DNA from: Methanosphaerula subterraneus
Lineage (GTDB): Archaea; Halobacteriota; Methanomicrobia; Methanomicrobiales; Methanospirillaceae
Length of the DNA stretch: 64,000 nt
Direction of reading: 5' to 3'
Assembly: GCF_052055875.1 (NCBI RefSeq)
Contig: NZ_CP170508.1
Span: forward strand, 372,001 to 436,000
Within the stretch, counting starts at the first letter, position 1. Every line of letters starts with the position of its first letter. Below are positions 18,901 to 27,342 of the stretch, piece after piece. The notes under the pieces are model-generated. The model was not told where the DNA came from, made no database searches, and saw nothing but the letters and a program-made list of their open reading frames with translations. The translations under genes were made by a program, and so were the position numbers.

Positions 18901-19740
18901 GCTCTTCTCCCACCTGGCCTCGCGGAGGTAGGCCCTGCCGGCGACCGAGAGGAATGGGAGGAGCGAGACCGACCTCTTCTCTTCGGCCTCCTCCCGGCAG
19001 TGCTCGTAGAACTCGCACCACTCGCACCGGTAATAGAGGTGCCACCCGAGGTCTTCCGGGCTGACGGTCAGGATCTCCCTGAGCTTGTGCGAGAAGAAGT
19101 CCTCGAGGATCCGCTGTGACGGGAGGAGATCGAACCAGACCGGTTCGGGTTTGTTGTACAGCCAGATCCCGGCCTGGACCTGGTCGGCGGCGAGCGGGAG
19201 ATCGTTGGCTCTCAGCACCTCCTGCAGCATCCGGGCGTAGAGGGTCACCTGGATCCGGTGGCTTCCCTTCAGCATCTCGCTGGCCTTGACATCGATGATC
19301 TGCAGTTTGGGCTCGCCGTGGACCATCGAGCAGCGGATCAGGTCCGGTCTGCTGATCCCGAACCTGCAGAGGTCGCTGCCGACCCCGTACTGGGAGAGGA
19401 AGTCGACAGGCGGCTGCAGGGTCGGCTGGTACAGGTGCTGCCCTGGAGAGAGGCTGGAGAGGCCGGCCAGGGTCTCCTGCCATTCGAGCACCCGCTCGTG
19501 CAGCGGGCCGCTCCCTGATGCGACCTGGACCTGGCCGCTAAGGTTCCTGACCACCTGCTCCTCCCATGAGAACCCGGCATCGAGGAGGGCTTTTGCAGCC
19601 GGGGCGGTACAGACCTTGCCGGCCGGGATCTGCTGGATCATCCGGACTGCTTTCGGGGTCGCATGGTACCGCAGGTACCGCGGGCACTCAAAGAAGAAGT
19701 ATCGCGAGAGCATCGAGGGGCTGAGATTGTAACTGACCAT
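15928..19740 (-). CDS. Cas4/Dna2-like nuclease-helicase fusion
   Basis: A 1270-residue protein. The N-terminus is a RecB/Cas4-type PD-(D/E)xK nuclease: RPD (D133), IIDVKAS (148-154, D150 and K152) and four cysteines placed as in iron-sulfur-bound Cas4, AddB and Dna2 nucleases (C19, C239, C242, C248). A second CxxC lies at C302 and C305. The C-terminus is a UPF1/Dna2-like SF1 helicase: GPPGTGKTT (817-825), VDEAS (936-940), GDDQQLPP, then DKMQGREADAV and VSVTRAKKK. The protein should cleave and unwind DNA ends or flaps. The 560 residues between are unassigned. Start ATG at 19740 with GGTGAT upstream. The domain order is as in Dna2, but the length and separation suggest a DNA-repair or defence role rather than the replicative enzyme. 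Confidence 0.88.
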   Translation of the reverse strand: MVSYNLSPSMLSRYFFFECPRYLRYHATPKAVRMIQQIPAGKVCTAPAAKALLDAGFSWEEQVVRNLSGQVQVASGSGPLHERVLEWQETLAGLSSLSPGQHLYQPTLQPPVDFLSQYGVGSDLCRFGISRPDLIRCSMVHGEPKLQIIDVKASEMLKGSHRIQVTLYARMLQEVLRANDLPLAADQVQAGIWLYNKPEPVWFDLLPSQRILEDFFSHKLREILTVSPEDLGWHLYYRCEWCEFYEHCREEAEEKRSVSLLPFLSVAGRAYLREARWEKSGSVDTLDDLTACLERDDAPAICNGCGSLRNRRERYIHALQALDQQKIVRHSGYSVGFPKHESVRIVLTLQENPVDGTIYAAGVRRFSGNDGPFGDLFNRTVFVAKNAEECATVCARFVDHLHGLLEIVDGYNRDHPEWNEQLSLQTYVFDTYEQHLFNKLLYEAVKDPDLAQKALALLFHFQDTTLSEADLHPGQEVPFPLIVLTGVIRRLAALPISIFYRLPEVLKVLPDPYFTQELPVSKRYWFDLSNTLRSDAILSVWNGQNVEAGVEAIQGELARRLDATSAVVSGIRSALGESLVAWAPKFHLPSPMDFSHPLLSRLAFIVRYESFIAALEVREKRSLPASERLEQGIGVPVISLGDDLWELEAPLDPYLFEAQGGLRLIVPPGDEGERAQLCYDDYERRRKRYTQKNSIVRQASVEGAVPDLKTGLIKRVSLKVEHKKELDPFQKGDHAVLFPVFMDYNVDTIISRLSECDLDGTDLIRLIEEPLAVATTITEDPGFVGAARGYAAAHHLTSSQKAAFDQILTNRLTLVWGPPGTGKTTFLSAAILSLVQARQDRRQGIRILVTAFTHSAVENLLSKVQSQVHDLPVGKGVRVVKIDRDETYRRNGPASTTNDAIKAGLFADDPSLVLGGTVYGIYKASGHLAPFDLLIVDEASQLRFGELSLALAALRPGGRLVFAGDDQQLPPIIKGEYPEPEDGLPGLHESIFRYLRLRDDHDRPRYTAELLENWRMNSTLSRFPAAALYGDGYRPATQALAEQRLALKPTGRPGSALDAMLAWILDPAYPLVLAVLEDVQATVENQVEAGIVAALVVQLRERLLDPESDQVYPLTMDGDRQFFDEGLFIVSPHHAQIEAIRKALNGLWIWHSPPFVDTVDKMQGREADAVIVSYGVSDPETAQREATFIYSLNRLNVSVTRAKKKCITFLPRPLLTPSYELLQHEEGLKGLGHMLSLQAFCRENGEMRTFSFGSEETGEVRLTVLRTRAD

Positions 19741-20668
19741 GCATCACCGGCATACACTGTCTTAAGACCGGGGACCGGGTTCCGGTCCCCTGGTGTGATG
19801 AACGCCGTGCTCTGGCCTGTTCACCACGATATTCATCAGAGGTGTTGGTGCTGCAGCAAATAATAGATGAAGGTTCAGGAGGTCTGGTGGGATCTGACTT
19901 TGGTCCCGGTCGGAGATTGATCAAATCTGAGGAAAATTTCCCGATCAATTCATCGATCCAGGGCCATATCTGGTGAATACATTTTATCCGGAGATCGTAA
20001 TAATCAAAACTCAAAGAATTACAGGAATTTTCAAAATTCCTGCGATTTTTCTCGATCAGTTTTTAAAACGGACGATAATTCCTGGCTTTCTGTTCTGAGA
20101 GCCCGGATCCCGGCCTCTGTCAGGGATTGAGGTACCCCCGTTCCGGATTGTAAATCAGAACTTATTTAATGATTGAAAAGTTCAAAGGCCATGCTGATCT
20201 GAAACGTGATGGTACGGCGGGGTGTTGACCAGCTGGTCCGAATCGGAGAGATTTTTTCCGGGAAATGTTTGAAAAGGGGAGCAAATCCCGGTTGGATTGA
20301 TATTTTCTCTGGTCCTCCTGAGAAATATCTGAAATGTACTCTTTAAATTGTGATTGAACGATTTTTTCCCGGGAAGATTTCAAATTTGAGGGAATATCGG
20401 CCAGATCTCATCATCTCCAAAAATCTCCTTTGAATTCGTAAAAAACCGGCATATTTTCAGTAATTATTATCTGGATCCCAGAGGGACATCCACTCTGAGG
20501 TGAGCAGATTCTCGTCTCATGATATGCGCGCAGACCCCGACGGGTGACCTGGGACGCCGCTCTGTGTTTCATGAGCCCGGATGTGTCCGGCATTGACCGA
20601 AATGATCCGCCAATCCCTCTCCAAATCAAAAAATAACGATTGATTACGCCGAATTTGGGGTCCGGAAG
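19741..20668. other. long AT-rich intergenic region
   Basis: More than 900 bases between the nuclease-helicase and the first cohesin protein carry only short frames without start sites. Two similar segments (ATTTTTTCCGGGAA near 20253 and ATTTTTTCCCGGGAA near 20363) and a perfect palindrome at 20022-20042 are the only structure I see. Promoters for the divergent genes must lie at its two ends. Confidence 0.5.
20022..20042. repeat. perfect 10-bp inverted repeat
   Basis: CAGGAATTTT, one C, then AAAATTCCTG. It lies about 280 bases upstream of the nuclease-helicase start and 680 upstream of the cohesin gene. Candidate binding site of a dimeric regulator, or a transcript hairpin. Confidence 0.55.
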
Positions 20669-20677
20669 TATTATAAT
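20669..20677 (+). promoter_or_regulatory. TATA box of first cohesin-domain gene
   Basis: TATTATAAT is centred about 26 bases before the ATG at 20699 with no ribosome-binding site between them, which fits a leaderless archaeal transcript. Confidence 0.6.
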
Positions 20678-20698
20678 CAGACCGGCCAGTGTAAAATT

Positions 20699-22117
20699 AT
20701 GAAATTCCTGCCGATCATGGGAGTGCTCCTCTTCACCCTGGTCTGTGTCTCGTCTGCCGGCGCATCAGGGATGGTGAAGTTCCACATCCCTGAGATCTCA
20801 AACGCCGCCGTGGGAGACACGGTGGATGCAACGCTGTACATCGACAACAACTTAAAACCACTCAGCAGCGACATCTCGCTGAACCTGGACTGGAACACTG
20901 AGATCATCCAGTACCAGGGGACCGACTTCTCTGCCGGGCACACAACCTCTGCAGAGCCGTACGGTACCCACCAGCTCCATCTGCTGATATCAGATCACAC
21001 GAACGGTATTGCGATCGGGGATAATGTCCCGGTAGCCCGTTTGAAATTTAAGGTTCTTGCACCGGGCGTCTCCCCGATCGAGATCAAGGTCGTGAAGGTC
21101 ACCGACCTCTCCGGGGCTGACATCACCGGCACGGCCGTCTCCACGAACGGACAGGTAACGACCACGGGCACCGCGTCCACGGCAGCGGTGACGACGACCC
21201 AGACCACGGTCATGCAGACAACCGCGACTATTGTCACCCCATCGACGACGGTGGCATCGAACCAGGTCCAGGTCGTCAACCCGGGGCTGGCGACGGTCCC
21301 GGCCAACACTGGTGTCTTTGCGATAGGAAGCATCGGGAACGTGGCGGTCGGGCAGACCGGCGGGGTGACCCTGTACGTGAACAACGCCTGGAACCCCCCG
21401 TTCGGTGACACCTATATCGATGTCACCTGGGATCCCTCGATCGCCGAGTACGTCTCGACCGATATCATGGTCCCCTCCAACACCACCGCAGCAGAGGGCG
21501 GCAACGGCAGGGTGCGGGTTGCGCTCGGCGACTTCCGGAACGGGTACCCGGCCGGCAGTTACCCGATCGCGACCATCAACCTCAAAGCACTCAAGGACGG
21601 AACCACCCCGCTGACCGTCACGATCGACCATGTCCGGTACTGGTCCTCCGACCTCTCGACCTTCACCGATATCACGGCGAGTGCAGCTGCAGTGAACGGT
21701 GTCTTTTCAACCGGAGCGGTGTCTGCACCCACCCAGGTTATCGTGACCCCGTTGCCGGTCGACACCGTGGGAACGATCGCGACCCCGTACATCGCTCCGA
21801 GCGGCCCGGTCTCGTTCGGGGACTCGAGCTCGTCCAGCGGTGGCGACGTCTACACCGGTGTCGGCGGTGAGCCCACAGCCATGACCACAGCCACCACCGT
21901 TCCGACCACGGTACCGACCACAGAGATCGTCACCTCCACCACCACTCCCGCGACCAGCGAACCGACCCTCATCATACAGTCGACCCTCACGATGAATGTG
22001 CAGAACGCAACGACAACTGTGCCGACCACGAAGATGGCTGGAGCTGATTTTGGTTTCATCACCCTGTTCGGCCTGGCAGCTGCAGGAGTCCTCCTCCTCG
22101 CCGGACGGAGGACCTGA
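20699..22117 (+). CDS. secreted protein with two cohesin-like domains, membrane-anchored
   Basis: A 472-residue surface protein. Residues 1-23 are a signal peptide. A cohesin-like beta-sandwich follows (about 25-150: VGDTVDATLYIDNN, LNLDWNTEIIQY, VARLKFKVL). After a Thr-rich linker, a second such domain spans about 200-345 (VGQTGGVTLYVNNA, DVTWDPSIAEY, IATINLKAL). A long Thr/Pro/Ser-rich stalk, probably O-glycosylated, leads to a C-terminal hydrophobic segment ending AGRRT, which resembles archaeosortase-type or simple membrane anchors. Cohesins bind dockerins or carbohydrate in bacterial cellulosomes; no dockerin was seen here. The neighbouring gene is a close tandem duplicate. Confidence 0.83.
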   Translation: MKFLPIMGVLLFTLVCVSSAGASGMVKFHIPEISNAAVGDTVDATLYIDNNLKPLSSDISLNLDWNTEIIQYQGTDFSAGHTTSAEPYGTHQLHLLISDHTNGIAIGDNVPVARLKFKVLAPGVSPIEIKVVKVTDLSGADITGTAVSTNGQVTTTGTASTAAVTTTQTTVMQTTATIVTPSTTVASNQVQVVNPGLATVPANTGVFAIGSIGNVAVGQTGGVTLYVNNAWNPPFGDTYIDVTWDPSIAEYVSTDIMVPSNTTAAEGGNGRVRVALGDFRNGYPAGSYPIATINLKALKDGTTPLTVTIDHVRYWSSDLSTFTDITASAAAVNGVFSTGAVSAPTQVIVTPLPVDTVGTIATPYIAPSGPVSFGDSSSSSGGDVYTGVGGEPTAMTTATTVPTTVPTTEIVTSTTTPATSEPTLIIQSTLTMNVQNATTTVPTTKMAGADFGFITLFGLAAAGVLLLAGRRT

Positions 22118-22133
22118 TAGAGACACCTATTCC

Positions 22134-22139
22134 TTTTTT
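22134..22139 (+). terminator. T-run after first cohesin gene
   Basis: Six T residues 16 bases beyond the stop codon; probable archaeal terminator. Confidence 0.4.
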
Positions 22140-22540
22140 CTGGTGCTGAAGGCGGCAGCTCCTGCCCATTCACAAACACTGTTTTGCGTCCTTCGTATGG
22201 TCTGATTGTGTCCATTGATCAGGATCAAACCCGGGCGATATGAACTATTATAAATAGAATAACTCAAATTTTCTTCTCCAACCGGGGTATACGTGATGGT
22301 GCATCTCCCGTTGTGGTCAATGTGATATCCTTACCACTTAAAAAAAACCACGCCGATACGATCAGGAAGAATGGGAAAATCAACCGTAATTTGGTGAATT
22401 TATCCAAAACAGAGCAATTTTCTCCAAAAAATTGATCTCGTCCCGGGCGCAATAATTTTTCCCTGGACAACCTGATCTGGTTGAAATTGAGAGCAAATCG
22501 AAAATGAAGGCTTGTGCGCGTTTTTGTACCGTCCGCAAAG
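22140..22540. other. intergenic region between the tandem cohesin genes
   Basis: About 400 AT-rich bases with no recognisable gene. The 3' end holds the promoter of the second paralogue. Confidence 0.5.
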
Positions 22541-22548
22541 CATATCAT
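22541..22548 (+). promoter_or_regulatory. TATA-like box of second cohesin-domain gene
   Basis: CATATCAT begins 26 bases before the ATG at 22567, mirroring the spacing at the first paralogue. Both are followed by a related stretch, CTGACCAGTAAT here and AGACCGGCCAGTGT at the first gene. Confidence 0.45.
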
Positions 22549-22566
22549 CTGACCAGTAATTGTACT

Positions 22567-23985
22567 ATGATGAAAGTTCTGAAGGCGATTGGAGTACTTG
22601 TACTCTTCACCCTCGTCTGCGTCTCATGCGCAGGTGCTTCAGGGATTGTGAAGTTCCACATCCCGGAGATCTCAAATGCTGCAGTGGGCGACACTGTGGA
22701 AGCAACGCTGTATGTTGACAACAACCTGAACCCCCTCAGCGGCGACATCGCACTGACCATGGACTGGAACAATGAAATTCTGCAGTACGTGGGCACCGAC
22801 TTCTCAGCAGGGCACACCACCGGGGCAGAACCGGTCGGCTCCCATCTGCTGACCCTCAACATCGCTGATCACACGAACGGGATCGCAGCCGGCGATGTGC
22901 CGGCAGCCCATATCAAGTTCAAGGTCGTCGGCCCCGGCACCTCACCAATAGAGATCAAAATCAACAAGGTCACCGACCTCTCAGGCGATGACATCACCAG
23001 CAAGGCGGTCGCCTCGAACGGAGAGGTTGTCGCCACCGGCACCGCGTCCACAACCGTGACGACTGCCACCCAGACCACGACCACCCTGACGACCTCGACA
23101 ACATCGACGACTGCAACCACCTCGAGTCAGGTCCAGACCTTCAACCCGAGCCCTGCAACGGTCCCGGCCAACACCGGTGTCTTTGCGATCGGCAGTGTCG
23201 GGAATGTGGCGGTCGGGCAGACCGGCGGTGCGACCCTGTACGTGAACAACGCCTGGAACCCACCGTTCGGCGACACCTATGTCGACATCTCATGGGACCC
23301 CTCGGTCGCCCAGTATGTCTCCACTGACATCAGGGTCTCCTCCAACACCACCGCAGCAGAGGGCGGCGACGGCAGGATCAGGATCGCACTCGGCGACTTC
23401 CGGAACGGGTACCCGGCCGGCAGTTACCCTATAGCGACCATCAACCTCAAAGCACTCAAGGATGGAACGACCCCGCTGACCGTCACGATCGACCATGTCC
23501 GGTACTGGTCCTCCGACCTCTCGACCTTCACTGACATCACGGCGAGCGCAACAGCCGTGAGCGGTGTCTTCTCAACCGGAGCAGTGGCCGCACCCACGCA
23601 GGTCATCGTAAACCCACTGCCGGTCGACACCGTGGGAACGGTCGCGACCCCGTACATCGCTCCGAGCGGCCCGGTCTCGTTCGGGGACTCGGGTTCCTCT
23701 GGCAGCGGTGACGTCTACACCGGCGTCGGCGGCGAACCCACCCTCGCAACGATCCCCACCACCATCATAACCACGGTGCCGACCACGGTACCGACCACGG
23801 TGAATACCACGCAGACGATCAGTGAGCCGACCCTCACCCTCGAAACGACCATCCCGACGATGGCGGTTCAGACGATCGCAACAACCGTTCCGACCACGAA
23901 GAAGGCAGGGGCTTTCCCTGGTATCATCACCCTGATTGGACTGGCAGGTGCTGGACTTCTGCTCCTTGCCGGCCGGAAGAACTGA
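22567..23985 (+). CDS. second cohesin-like surface protein, tandem paralogue
   Basis: A 472-residue paralogue of the preceding gene with the same architecture: signal peptide (MMKVLKAIGVLVLFTLVCVS), first cohesin-like domain, Thr-rich linker, second cohesin-like domain, Thr-rich stalk and C-terminal hydrophobic anchor (FPGIITLIGLAGAGLLLLAG). The second domains are nearly identical between the copies, while the first domains and linkers differ more, which suggests recent duplication or gene conversion. The start is ATG at 22567 because the signal peptide follows directly; the in-frame start at 22504 would put a non-secretory leader ahead of it. A T-run follows the stop. Confidence 0.83.
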   Translation: MMKVLKAIGVLVLFTLVCVSCAGASGIVKFHIPEISNAAVGDTVEATLYVDNNLNPLSGDIALTMDWNNEILQYVGTDFSAGHTTGAEPVGSHLLTLNIADHTNGIAAGDVPAAHIKFKVVGPGTSPIEIKINKVTDLSGDDITSKAVASNGEVVATGTASTTVTTATQTTTTLTTSTTSTTATTSSQVQTFNPSPATVPANTGVFAIGSVGNVAVGQTGGATLYVNNAWNPPFGDTYVDISWDPSVAQYVSTDIRVSSNTTAAEGGDGRIRIALGDFRNGYPAGSYPIATINLKALKDGTTPLTVTIDHVRYWSSDLSTFTDITASATAVSGVFSTGAVAAPTQVIVNPLPVDTVGTVATPYIAPSGPVSFGDSGSSGSGDVYTGVGGEPTLATIPTTIITTVPTTVPTTVNTTQTISEPTLTLETTIPTMAVQTIATTVPTTKKAGAFPGIITLIGLAGAGLLLLAGRKN

Positions 23986-24001
23986 AGATAAACCATCCAT
24001 C

Positions 24002-24008
24002 TTTTTTT
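24002..24008 (+). terminator. T-run after second cohesin gene
   Basis: Seven T residues 17 bases after the stop codon, typical of archaeal termination. The following 310 bases up to the convergent kinase gene hold no recognisable feature. Confidence 0.5.
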
Positions 24009-24321
24009 GTGCAGGTCGACATCTGCCGCTCATCACCCGCGGATTCCGCTTTATCAGGCCAATGCACAGGAGTGCAACCTTGGACCCCGACAGGATCGCG
24101 GTCTGGGAAGATCGGCCGGCGGCTGTCTCACGGCCCTTGCCGGATTCCTCGAGACGGTGATCGGCACGGGGAATGTCACGCGTGAGAGACTGCAGGGAGG
24201 GCACGGCGACCTGACAACCCTTTTTTACTCTCTTCACTGACGGCGAAATTACCTGAAACAATCCTCAGCCCTGCGTCGACGGGCGAAGTACCTCTGCAAA
24301 ATAGGGATAACGTGGAGGGTT

Positions 24322-26631
24322 TTACTCTTCGCCGCCGATCACCCGGTGGATCTGGTCGTCGAGTTCCTTCATCGTGAACGGCTTGGTCAGCACCCCGCGG
24401 AACCCGTACTCGCGATGATTGGCCATCACCGGGTCGTTGGAGTAGCCACTGCAGACGATGGCCCTGACCTGCGGATCGAGTTCAAAGATCTTTTTGATCG
24501 TCTCCTTGCCGCCGAGCCCCCCGGCCCCGGTCAGGTCGAGGATCACCGCATCGAACGGCGACGCTGTACCGAGGGCGGACCTGTAGAGATCAATCGCCTG
24601 GTTCCCCTCCTCTGCAAAGGCAAATTCATACCCGAGCAGTGTGAGCATCTCGCCCCCGACCTCCCGGATCATCGCCTCATCGTCCATCCAGAGGATCCGT
24701 TCGTTCCCGCGAAGGGGCTGAATCTCCCGGGCCTCCTCAACCTGCGGCAGCATCTGCGAGGCCGGCAGGTACAGCGTGAACGTTGAACCGACTCCTGCAA
24801 CCGAGTCGACTGTCAGGGAGCCGCCATGGTTTCGCAGGACCGAGTAGGCCACTGTCAGCCCAAGACCGCTCCCCTTCTGCTTGGTCGTGAAGTACGGCTC
24901 GTAGATCTTGGAGAGGTACTCCTTTGGAATCCCGATTCCGTGATCTCTGATCGTGACCCTGACATAATCCCCCGCCTTCAGCGAGAGAACCTGGTCCTGG
25001 GTGAGGACGACGTTGTCTGCGGTAACCTCGAGGATCCCGCCGTCAGGCATAGCCTGGTCTGCATTGATCACGAGGTTGTTGATCACCTGCCTGATCTGCC
25101 CCTCGTCCACCTCGACCGGCCAGAGATCTCCGGCAATCGCCAGCTTCTTCCTGACCCCCGAGCCGGAGAGTGCGAACGAGACCGCGTCGACCAGGAGATC
25201 GCTCATACTGAGCTGCCGCTTGATCGGTTTTCCGCCACGTGAGAAGGTCAACAGCTGCCGGGTCAGATCTCTGGCACGATGTGCGGCCTTCTCTGCTTCA
25301 GAGAGCCGTTCGTACGCCTTCTCTTCAGGTTTGAGGTGCGCCTTGGCGACGACGATGTTCCCTTCGATGGCTGTCAGCGCATTGTTGAAGTCATGAGCAA
25401 TCCCGCCTGCCAGTACCCCGACCGATTCGAGACGTTCGTTCTTCGCGAGGTCCTCCTCCATGCGCCGAGTTGCGGTCACATCCCGGAATACGATCACCAC
25501 GCCGATGATCTTTCCGTCCTTGTCCCTGACCGCGGCAACACTGTCCCCGAGCGGTCGTTCGATCCCATCCTTTCCAATCAGCAGCCTGAAATGGGACGAG
25601 TCGGGCATCTCTTCCTTTTTGAGGATGGCGGTGACCGGGTTCACGCAGGGGTCCCTCGTCTTCTCCTCGATCACCTGATAGACCTGGTCGATCGGTAACC
25701 CTGCAGCCAGGTCGGCAGTCCAGCCGGTCAGGCTCTCGGCGACCCTGTTCATCATCATGACCGATCCGCTGACATCGGTGACGATCACACCTTCGCCGAT
25801 GTTCCAGAGCGTCACGGCGAGCCGCTCTTTCTCGTCGGCCAGGGCTTCCTCCGCCCGTTTCCGCTCGGTGATATCCTCCATCGCGAGTAATATCCGATCG
25901 GTGTCCCCCCGCTCCTCGTAGACCCAGCGGGCATTCAGCAGCATCACACGCCTGCCTAAGGTGGGGAACTCATGGTCCAGTTCCAGACCCTCGTACTTGA
26001 AGCTGTGGTGAAGGACCTTCTCGAGCAGGGCCAGGAACTTCGGAATGTTCCATTCCTGGTCTGCGATATCATGGATGAACCGCCCTTCGACCTGTTCCGG
26101 GGTGACATGAAACTCCTCGTAGAACGAGCGGTTTGCCGAGACGATCCGCAGACGGTTGTCGAGCACGATCAGTGACTCCCGGATCGTGTCCACGATGTTC
26201 TCGGCGTACTCCCGGGCACGCTGCAACTGCACGATCTGCTCCATCCGTTCCCGTTCGATACTGTACCGGATCGATCGGTCGAGCAGATGACCGCTCATCT
26301 GTCCTTTCACCAGGTAGGTGTAGGCACCCTCTCTGAGGGCATGGATCGCCATCTCCTCGTCTCCGAGCCCGCTGACCACGATCACGGGCACATGCGGGGC
26401 CGCTGCTCTGACTTTGACCAGGGTCGAGAGACCATAGGCATCAGGCAGGTTCAGGTCCAGCAGGATCGCATCGAACTTTCCATTGCCCAGATGAAGCAGG
26501 GCCTGCGCAAGCCGCTCGACATGCACGACTTCATACCGATCGGTATGGATCTCGGCCAGCATCTCCCGGACGAGCCTTGCATCGCCAGGGTTGTCTTCGA
26601 CCAGCAACACCCGTATGGAATCAGGTTCCAT
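24322..26631 (-). CDS. hybrid histidine kinase: REC-PAS-PAS-HisKA-HATPase-REC
   Basis: A 769-residue soluble hybrid kinase. A receiver domain (phospho-acceptor D59 in LLDLNLPDA) is followed by PAS-like sensor regions (about 140-255 and 265-390), a HisKA dimerisation helix with H413 (GGIAHDFNNALT), and an ATPase domain with N-box NLVINADQA (519-527) and glycine boxes DHGIGI and GSGLGL. A C-terminal receiver has D699 (VILDL) and the TKPF lysine. There is no membrane segment, so it senses a cytosolic signal. Its start overlaps by 11 bases the end of the preceding response regulator, indicating translational coupling. Confidence 0.92.
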   Translation of the reverse strand: MEPDSIRVLLVEDNPGDARLVREMLAEIHTDRYEVVHVERLAQALLHLGNGKFDAILLDLNLPDAYGLSTLVKVRAAAPHVPVIVVSGLGDEEMAIHALREGAYTYLVKGQMSGHLLDRSIRYSIERERMEQIVQLQRAREYAENIVDTIRESLIVLDNRLRIVSANRSFYEEFHVTPEQVEGRFIHDIADQEWNIPKFLALLEKVLHHSFKYEGLELDHEFPTLGRRVMLLNARWVYEERGDTDRILLAMEDITERKRAEEALADEKERLAVTLWNIGEGVIVTDVSGSVMMMNRVAESLTGWTADLAAGLPIDQVYQVIEEKTRDPCVNPVTAILKKEEMPDSSHFRLLIGKDGIERPLGDSVAAVRDKDGKIIGVVIVFRDVTATRRMEEDLAKNERLESVGVLAGGIAHDFNNALTAIEGNIVVAKAHLKPEEKAYERLSEAEKAAHRARDLTRQLLTFSRGGKPIKRQLSMSDLLVDAVSFALSGSGVRKKLAIAGDLWPVEVDEGQIRQVINNLVINADQAMPDGGILEVTADNVVLTQDQVLSLKAGDYVRVTIRDHGIGIPKEYLSKIYEPYFTTKQKGSGLGLTVAYSVLRNHGGSLTVDSVAGVGSTFTLYLPASQMLPQVEEAREIQPLRGNERILWMDDEAMIREVGGEMLTLLGYEFAFAEEGNQAIDLYRSALGTASPFDAVILDLTGAGGLGGKETIKKIFELDPQVRAIVCSGYSNDPVMANHREYGFRGVLTKPFTMKELDDQIHRVIGGEE

Positions 26632-27169
26632 TCGTCACCTCTCCTGCGATAGATCCTGCAGTGCCTTCAAGCCAGAAACGTCCGATGGACTGGATCACCT
26701 GGAAAAAAAGGTCAAGATTCACCGGTTTGATGATGTAACAGTTGGCGTGCAACTTATATGACGTAATAATATCCTCCTCTGCGGTTGAGATGGTCAGCAC
26801 AATGACCGGGATCCTGGCCAGGCTGCTGTCCTCTTTGATCCTGGCTAGCACCTCTCGGCCGTTCCGTCGGGGCAGGTTCAGATCGAGCAGGATCAGATCG
26901 GGTCGGGGAGCGTCCCGGTACCGCCCTTCTCGGTAGAGAAATGCCAGGGCCTCGACACCGTCGGGCACGACTGAGAGAAGAAATGGTTTTCCGGCTTCTT
27001 TGAGGGCTTCGGTGGTCAGACGAACGTCCCCCGGGCTGTCTTCGATGAGCAGGATCTGATAGACCTGTCCTGTGTCGCCCATCTCCCTGGATCCGGTTAG
27101 ATCCCTGGTCCGGGATAGGGTTTCGCCTGATCCTTCCGGGTCACCGTGTTCTGCTCTCCAGTTCATCAT
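26621..27169 (-). CDS. single-domain response regulator (Rcp1-like)
   Basis: A 182-residue protein with one receiver domain and no output domain. The acidic pocket is IEDSPGDVRL, the acceptor aspartate lies in ILLDLNLPRRNG, and the conserved threonine and lysine are in VLTIST and IIKPVN. Such CheY/Rcp1-like regulators shuttle phosphate between kinases or act by protein contact. The ATG at 27169 is chosen because AGGAGG lies six bases upstream; a frame start at 27229 lacks a ribosome-binding site. It is first in an operon with the hybrid kinase, so the two are probably cognate. Confidence 0.88.
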   Translation of the reverse strand: MMNWRAEHGDPEGSGETLSRTRDLTGSREMGDTGQVYQILLIEDSPGDVRLTTEALKEAGKPFLLSVVPDGVEALAFLYREGRYRDAPRPDLILLDLNLPRRNGREVLARIKEDSSLARIPVIVLTISTAEEDIITSYKLHANCYIIKPVNLDLFFQVIQSIGRFWLEGTAGSIAGEVTNGT

Positions 27170-27342
27170 GTTTTCCCTCCTAGTGCTGGCCGTCCCTGGC
27201 GATGATACCTCTTCCTCTCCAGGATCCACCTGTCGGATCGCTCCCGGAGAGGTCTCCCCGGAAAATCTGCATCCTCAGTTTTATCATCCGATCGTCGGCT
27301 TCTGCGATGGTATACGGAGTATACTTTCACTGATCACGATAA

